This document shows positions 60,562 to 64,000 of a stretch of DNA of 64,000 bases, one piece after another. A model generated the notes under the pieces. The model did no database searches, was not told the origin of the DNA, and saw only the letters and a program-made list of their open reading frames with translations. Position numbers and translations under genes: made by a program. The stretch is taken from NCBI RefSeq assembly GCF_008386495.1, contig NZ_VTHJ01000022.1, forward strand, positions 62,001 to 126,000. Reading direction: 5' to 3'. Positions within the stretch are counted from its first letter, which is position 1, and every line of letters begins with the position of its first letter. This stretch comes from Streptomyces tailanensis (lineage in GTDB: Bacteria > Actinomycetota > Actinomycetes > Streptomycetales > Streptomycetaceae).

Positions 60562-61419
60562 GTGCGCATCGATCTGCACTGTCACTCCACGGCATCCGAC
60601 GGTACGGACACTCCGGCCGAGCTCGTGCGGAACGCGGCCAAGGCCGGGCTGGACGTCGTCGCGCTGACCGATCACGACACGACGCGCGGGTACGCCGAGG
60701 CGATCGCCGCGCTGCCGCAGGGGCTCACGCTGGTCACCGGTGCCGAGCTGTCGTGCCGGCTGGACGGTGTCAGCATGCACATGTTGGCCTACCTGTTCGA
60801 CCCCGAGGAGCCCGATCTGCTCGCTGAGCGCGAGTTGGTGCGGGACGACCGGGTGCCGCGGGCCCGCGGGATGATAGCCAAGCTGAACGAGCTGGGCGTG
60901 CCCGTGACCTGGGAGCAGGTCTCGCGCATCGCCGGTGACGGTTCCGTGGGGCGGCCGCACGTGGCCACCGCCCTTGTCGAACTCGGCGTCGTACCGACCG
61001 TGAGCGACGCCTTCACCGAGCAGTGGCTCGCCGACGGCGGCCGTGCCTTCGTCGAGAAGCACGAGACCGACCCCTTCGACGCGATCCGGCTGATCAAGGG
61101 CGCGGGCGGCGTCGCCGTCTTCGCGCACCCGGCCGCCGTCAAGCGCGGCAAGACCGTCCCGGAGTCCGCGATCGCCGAACTGGCCGCCGCCGGACTCGAC
61201 GGCATCGAGGTCGACCACATGGACCACGACCCGGCGACCCGGGCCCGACTGCGCGGCCTGGCGAAGGAGCTGGGGCTGCTCACCACCGGGTCCTCCGACT
61301 ACCACGGCAGCCGCAAGACCTGCGTGCTCGGCGAGTACACGACCGACCCCGATGTGTACGGGGAGATCACGCGGCGGGCCACCGGAGGGTTTCCCGTCCC
61401 GGGGGCGGGCGGGAGCTAG
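60562..61419 (+). CDS. PHP-domain phosphoesterase
   Basis: A 285-residue metal-dependent phosphatase of the polymerase and histidinol phosphatase family. Metal ligands: DLHCHSTASDG (His and Asp), LTDHDTT, GAELSC, then FAHPAAV and the late SDYHG. These match small PHP enzymes that act on nucleoside 3',5'-bisphosphates or RNA 5' ends; exact substrate unknown. GTG 60562 with TGGAG about 8 nt upstream was chosen over ATG 60544. Confidence 0.9.
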   Translation: MRIDLHCHSTASDGTDTPAELVRNAAKAGLDVVALTDHDTTRGYAEAIAALPQGLTLVTGAELSCRLDGVSMHMLAYLFDPEEPDLLAERELVRDDRVPRARGMIAKLNELGVPVTWEQVSRIAGDGSVGRPHVATALVELGVVPTVSDAFTEQWLADGGRAFVEKHETDPFDAIRLIKGAGGVAVFAHPAAVKRGKTVPESAIAELAAAGLDGIEVDHMDHDPATRARLRGLAKELGLLTTGSSDYHGSRKTCVLGEYTTDPDVYGEITRRATGGFPVPGAGGS

Positions 61420-61467
61420 GTCGCCCCTTCGTCTTACGGCACCCGGCGGCTGCTGGCCCTGCCCACC

Positions 61468-61514
61468 CTCCCCCACTCTCGACTTCGTTCGAGCGGGCGG
61501 TGCCCCCATCGCCC
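61468..61514 (+). repeat. Variant of the CCTCCCCCA-hairpin-ACCCCCAT repeat
   Basis: CCTCCCCCACTCTCGACTTC and GTTCGAGCGGGCGGTGCCCC with ATCGCC: same flanks as the element in mshB, with a different hairpin centre. Confidence 0.55.
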
Positions 61515-61583
61515 TGCGGAACGACTGCCCACAGTAGTTGTGGGTCGCCCTCCTGCTTGTTCTTCACTTCCGCAAGGCACCCC

Positions 61584-62189
61584 GTGTTCGATCTCGCCGT
61601 CTTCGGCTCGCTCTTTCTCACTCTCTTCGTGATCATGGATCCGCCCGGGATCACGCCGATCTTCCTCGGGCTCACCGCCGGTCGTCCCGCGCGGACGCAG
61701 AGGCGGATGGCGTTTCAGGCCGTGTGTGTCGCCGGTGGGGTGATCACGGTCTTCGGGCTTCTCGGTCACCAGATCCTGAACTATCTGCATGTGTCCGTGC
61801 CCGCGCTGATGATGGCGGGCGGGCTGCTGCTTCTGCTGATCGCGCTCGACCTGCTGACCGGCAAGACGGACGAGCCGAAGCAGACCAAGGACGTGAACGT
61901 CGCCCTCGTCCCGCTGGGCATGCCGCTGCTGGCCGGTCCGGGTGCGATCGTGTCGGTGATCCTCGCGGTGCAGAAGGCGGACAGTGTGGCCACCCAGGTG
62001 TCCGTGTGGGTCGCGATCCTCGCGATCCATGTCGTGCTGTGGCTGACGATGCGGTACTCGTTGCTGATCATCCGGGTCATCAAGGACGGCGGTGTGGTGC
62101 TGGTGACGAGGCTCGCGGGGATGATGCTCTCCGCGATCGCCGTGCAGCAGATCATCAACGGCGTCACCCAGGTGATCCAGGGCAGTTGA
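61584..62189 (+). CDS. MarC/SNG1-family membrane protein
   Basis: A 201-residue protein with six hydrophobic helices in two repeated halves. FVIMDPPGITPIFLGLT near the N-terminus and PLGMPLLAGPGAIVSVIL in the middle are the MarC hallmarks. Substrate unknown; relatives are sometimes linked to amino acid export. GTG start with AAGG 4 nt upstream. Terminator follows. Confidence 0.93.
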   Translation: MFDLAVFGSLFLTLFVIMDPPGITPIFLGLTAGRPARTQRRMAFQAVCVAGGVITVFGLLGHQILNYLHVSVPALMMAGGLLLLLIALDLLTGKTDEPKQTKDVNVALVPLGMPLLAGPGAIVSVILAVQKADSVATQVSVWVAILAIHVVLWLTMRYSLLIIRVIKDGGVVLVTRLAGMMLSAIAVQQIINGVTQVIQGS

Positions 62190-62215
62190 GGCCGCGTCGG
62201 CCACCCGCGCACACG

Positions 62216-62253
62216 CAGAGCCCCGTACGGCACCGATGCCGTACGGGGCTCTG
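62216..62253. terminator. Bidirectional terminator after the MarC gene
   Basis: 17-bp stem (62216-62232 with 62237-62253) and 4-nt loop, between convergent genes. Confidence 0.85.
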
Positions 62254-62273
62254 AAGTGTGAACGGACCGCGTA

Positions 62274-62426
62274 CTACGAGGCGGTCACGTCAGCCGGGCG
62301 GATCCAGATGCGCTGCCCGATGGCGGCGGCCTGTTGCACGATCCGGTTGACGGAGGCGGCGTCCACGACGGTGCTGTCCACGGGCGTGCCGTCGACATCG
62401 TCGAGTCGCAGGATTTCGAAGCGCAA
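62274..62426 (-). CDS. Small conserved hypothetical protein
   Basis: A 50-residue protein starting (TTG) LRFEILRLDDVDGTP, with the rest NRIVQQAAAIGQRIWIRPAD. GGGAG lies about 6 nt upstream of the TTG at 62426. The same small protein is found in other streptomycetes next to this MarC region, as I remember it. Function unknown. Confidence 0.75.
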   Translation of the reverse strand: MRFEILRLDDVDGTPVDSTVVDAASVNRIVQQAAAIGQRIWIRPADVTAS

Positions 62427-62673
62427 GGGCTTCTCCCTTCGTCTGGTCATCCTCCTGAGGAGAACTACTGGTGGTGGTACGCGGGTCGTCGGTGCCCGGG
62501 TTCCATGAGGATTCAACGGTATGCATGTTACAAACATTCCCTACGCTAAGGAAAATTTTCGAGAAGCTAATTACTGTCCGGTAAGCGATGGTCGGAGTGC
62601 GTCTACCAGGAAGCTGGAAGACTGATTGGGACCGGTTGTGTTCGCAGCGTGACCGCCGGGACAATGGATGCAT

Positions 62674-63570
62674 ATGAACGACGACCTCGCGGCGCTCGGC
62701 GCCCGCATCGACCGTACGAACGAGCTGCTGCAGCGCATGCTCGCCGAGGTGGCGAAGACGCCCTCGACGCATGCGATCTTCGTCGACGCCGGGTATCTGT
62801 ACGCGGCCGTGGGGCGGCTCGTCGCCGGGACGGAGGACCGGCGGTCCTTCGACCTCGATGCGGAAGGTCTCATCGAAGCGCTGATCGACAGGGCGCGCAC
62901 GATCTTCGCGGACAGCCGGCTGCTGCGGGTCTACTGGTACGACGGGGCGCGGCGCCGCATCCACACGGCGGAGCAGCAGTCCATCGCGGAACTGCCGGAC
63001 GTGAAGGTGCGGCTCGGCAACCTCAACGCGAACAACCAGCAGAAGGGCGTCGACTCCCTGATCCGCACCGACCTGGAGTCACTGGCCCGGCACCGCGCCA
63101 TCAGCGACGCGGCGCTCCTCGGCGGCGACGAGGACCTGGTCTCGGCGGTCGAGGCCGCGCAGGGCTACGGGGCACGGGTCCATCTGTGGGGCATCGAGGC
63201 GCCGGAGGGCCGCAACCAGGCCGAGCCGCTGCTCTGGGAGGTCGACAGCCAGCGGACGTTCGACCTCGACTTCTTCAAGCCGTATGTGTCACGGCGGACC
63301 GCCGCGACCTATGAGGCCGCCGCGAGCGTCCGCCCCACCCGGGAGGACGTCCGTTTCGTCGGCGCACAGATCGCCGCGAAGTGGCTGGCCTCCCGGGGCC
63401 GGGAGACGCTCCAGGAACTCCTCCACGGCCACCCGTACCTGCCCGGCTCGGTCGACCAGGATCTGCTCGTCGAGGCGGAGGGGCTGCTCCAGTACTCGCT
63501 GCGGGGACAGGCGGACCTGCGACGGGCCCTGCGGGACGGTTTCTGGGAGCACTTGCGCGCCCAGTACTGA
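62674..63570 (+). CDS. NYN-domain (PIN-like) protein
   Basis: A 298-residue protein. The NYN fold covers about residues 30-200: acidic residues in FVDAGYLYAA, GVDSLIRTDLE and LLGGDEDLVSAV suggest a metal-dependent RNase site. The N-terminal helix is a short coiled coil; the C-terminal 90 residues are helical. Possible role in RNA cleavage. ATG 62674 follows GACAAT by 8 nt, with no ribosome site; an ATG 6 nt earlier is an alternative. Converges with the hydrolase gene 17 nt on. Confidence 0.9.
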   Translation: MNDDLAALGARIDRTNELLQRMLAEVAKTPSTHAIFVDAGYLYAAVGRLVAGTEDRRSFDLDAEGLIEALIDRARTIFADSRLLRVYWYDGARRRIHTAEQQSIAELPDVKVRLGNLNANNQQKGVDSLIRTDLESLARHRAISDAALLGGDEDLVSAVEAAQGYGARVHLWGIEAPEGRNQAEPLLWEVDSQRTFDLDFFKPYVSRRTAATYEAAASVRPTREDVRFVGAQIAAKWLASRGRETLQELLHGHPYLPGSVDQDLLVEAEGLLQYSLRGQADLRRALRDGFWEHLRAQY

Positions 63571-63586
63571 GCGGGCACCAGAAGGC

Positions 63587-64000
63587 TCAGCCGCTGATCT
63601 GGTCCAAGAAGCCGATGAGGGCGTCGGCCGTCGCCTTCGGCTGGTCGGTGTTGGGGGAGTGCTCGGCGCCGGGGATGACGGTGCGGTGGGCGCTCAGCCG
63701 TACGGCCATGTCGTCGAGGACCGTGATCGGCCAAGTGTCGTCGCGCTCACCGGACAGGACGTGCTTGGGCAGGTCGACGGCGGCGAGTTCGGCGACGCGG
63801 TCGGGCTCCGCGCAGAGCTGACGGCCCGTGGCGATCAGCTGGGCGGGACTGTTGCCGAGCCAGCGGCGGCGCAGGTCGGCGCGGTCGTCCAGCCCCTCGC
63901 CGAGGGCGCCCGTGTCGGTCTCCTCCGGCGGCTCCATCGCCTGGATCGCGTCCCACACCTGCTCCATGCCCATCACGGCCAGGGCGTCCCGCAAGAGCTT
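63587..64000 (-). CDS. Alpha/beta hydrolase (5' end beyond window)
   Basis: The C-terminal 137 residues of an alpha/beta hydrolase. Catalytic Asp region (HVLSGERDDTWPI) and catalytic His in IPGAEHSPNTDQP are present; the nucleophile lies beyond the window edge. Substrate unknown. Confidence 0.8.
   Translation of the reverse strand, partial: KLLRDALAVMGMEQVWDAIQAMEPPEETDTGALGEGLDDRADLRRRWLGNSPAQLIATGRQLCAEPDRVAELAAVDLPKHVLSGERDDTWPITVLDDMAVRLSAHRTVIPGAEHSPNTDQPKATADALIGFLDQISG

Noticed and set aside
1..64000. tRNA genes, rRNA genes, CRISPR arrays, integrases or transposase genes
   Set aside because: None found: no regularly spaced repeats, no cas genes, no recombinase motifs and no complete tRNA fold seen anywhere in the window.

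Overview
The window is high-GC chromosomal DNA of a Streptomyces. Evidence: strong third-position GC, GTG/TTG starts, GGAGG-type ribosome sites, many tight 4-nt or 8-nt gene overlaps, mycothiol biosynthesis (mshB), DUF397/Scr1-type regulators and a bldK-type oligopeptide transporter. Most of it is conserved core. Comparisons with S. coelicolor and mycobacteria below are from memory, not from a search.

Layout. 1-1.2 kb: end of an operon on the minus strand, with a multi-pass membrane protein (probably the anchor subunit of a succinate dehydrogenase lying beyond the left edge) and a small coiled-coil protein. 1.5-6.5 kb: a large peptide-binding lipoprotein, an orphan XRE regulator and typA. 6.5-8.4 kb: a minus-strand operon of SigE-family sigma factor, single-pass membrane protein and a decayed response-regulator fragment. 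8.8-15.1 kb: bldKABCDE, the five-gene oligopeptide importer needed for aerial development in S. coelicolor. 15.2-20.2 kb: an accessory block with a small secreted protein with a ricin-like three-repeat pattern, HAD and VOC enzymes, a Uma2 protein, a probable toxin-antitoxin-like pair, an ATP-binding protein with a suspicious homopolymer frameshift, and an Scr1/DUF397 pair. 20.4-26 kb: a second complete peptide ABC transporter, followed on the other strand by an S9 prolyl-oligopeptidase-type peptidase.

28.5-34.7 kb: small membrane protein, mshB, DUF6113 protein, a long membrane-anchored protein with a peptidoglycan-binding-type domain, then a transglutaminase-like protein and a GNAT protein. 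34.9-45.6 kb follows an actinobacterial core order also known from mycobacteria: fdxA-dapC, then dapE, LOG protein, folP2-type gene, DivIVA-like protein, tag, DUF3117 protein and O-methyltransferase. 45.9-53.6 kb continues it with an ECF sigma factor, zinc-finger anti-sigma factor, HtrA protease, tatB and mrp. 53.6-58.3 kb holds magnesium-related genes (MgtE-like cytosolic region with CBS domains, DUF1003, CorA) around a lipoprotein. 58.8-64 kb has a SUFU-domain protein, DUF6758, PHP phosphoesterase, MarC, a NYN-domain protein and the end of an alpha/beta hydrolase.

How the genes work together: two peptide importers, a separate solute-binding lipoprotein and an oligopeptidase form a peptide uptake and use region. 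dapC, dapE and fdxA serve diaminopimelate/lysine synthesis and electron transfer. Sigma factor, anti-sigma, HtrA and TatB form an envelope-stress module. The window is also rich in structured DNA: long bidirectional hairpins, a dispersed 3'-end repeat family, a palindromic insertion inside the mshB start region, a 250-bp tandem duplication and a 21-bp inverted repeat with flanking direct repeats. At least seven genes show a TAnnnT element 6-7 nt before the start codon and no obvious ribosome site, which suggests leaderless mRNAs.
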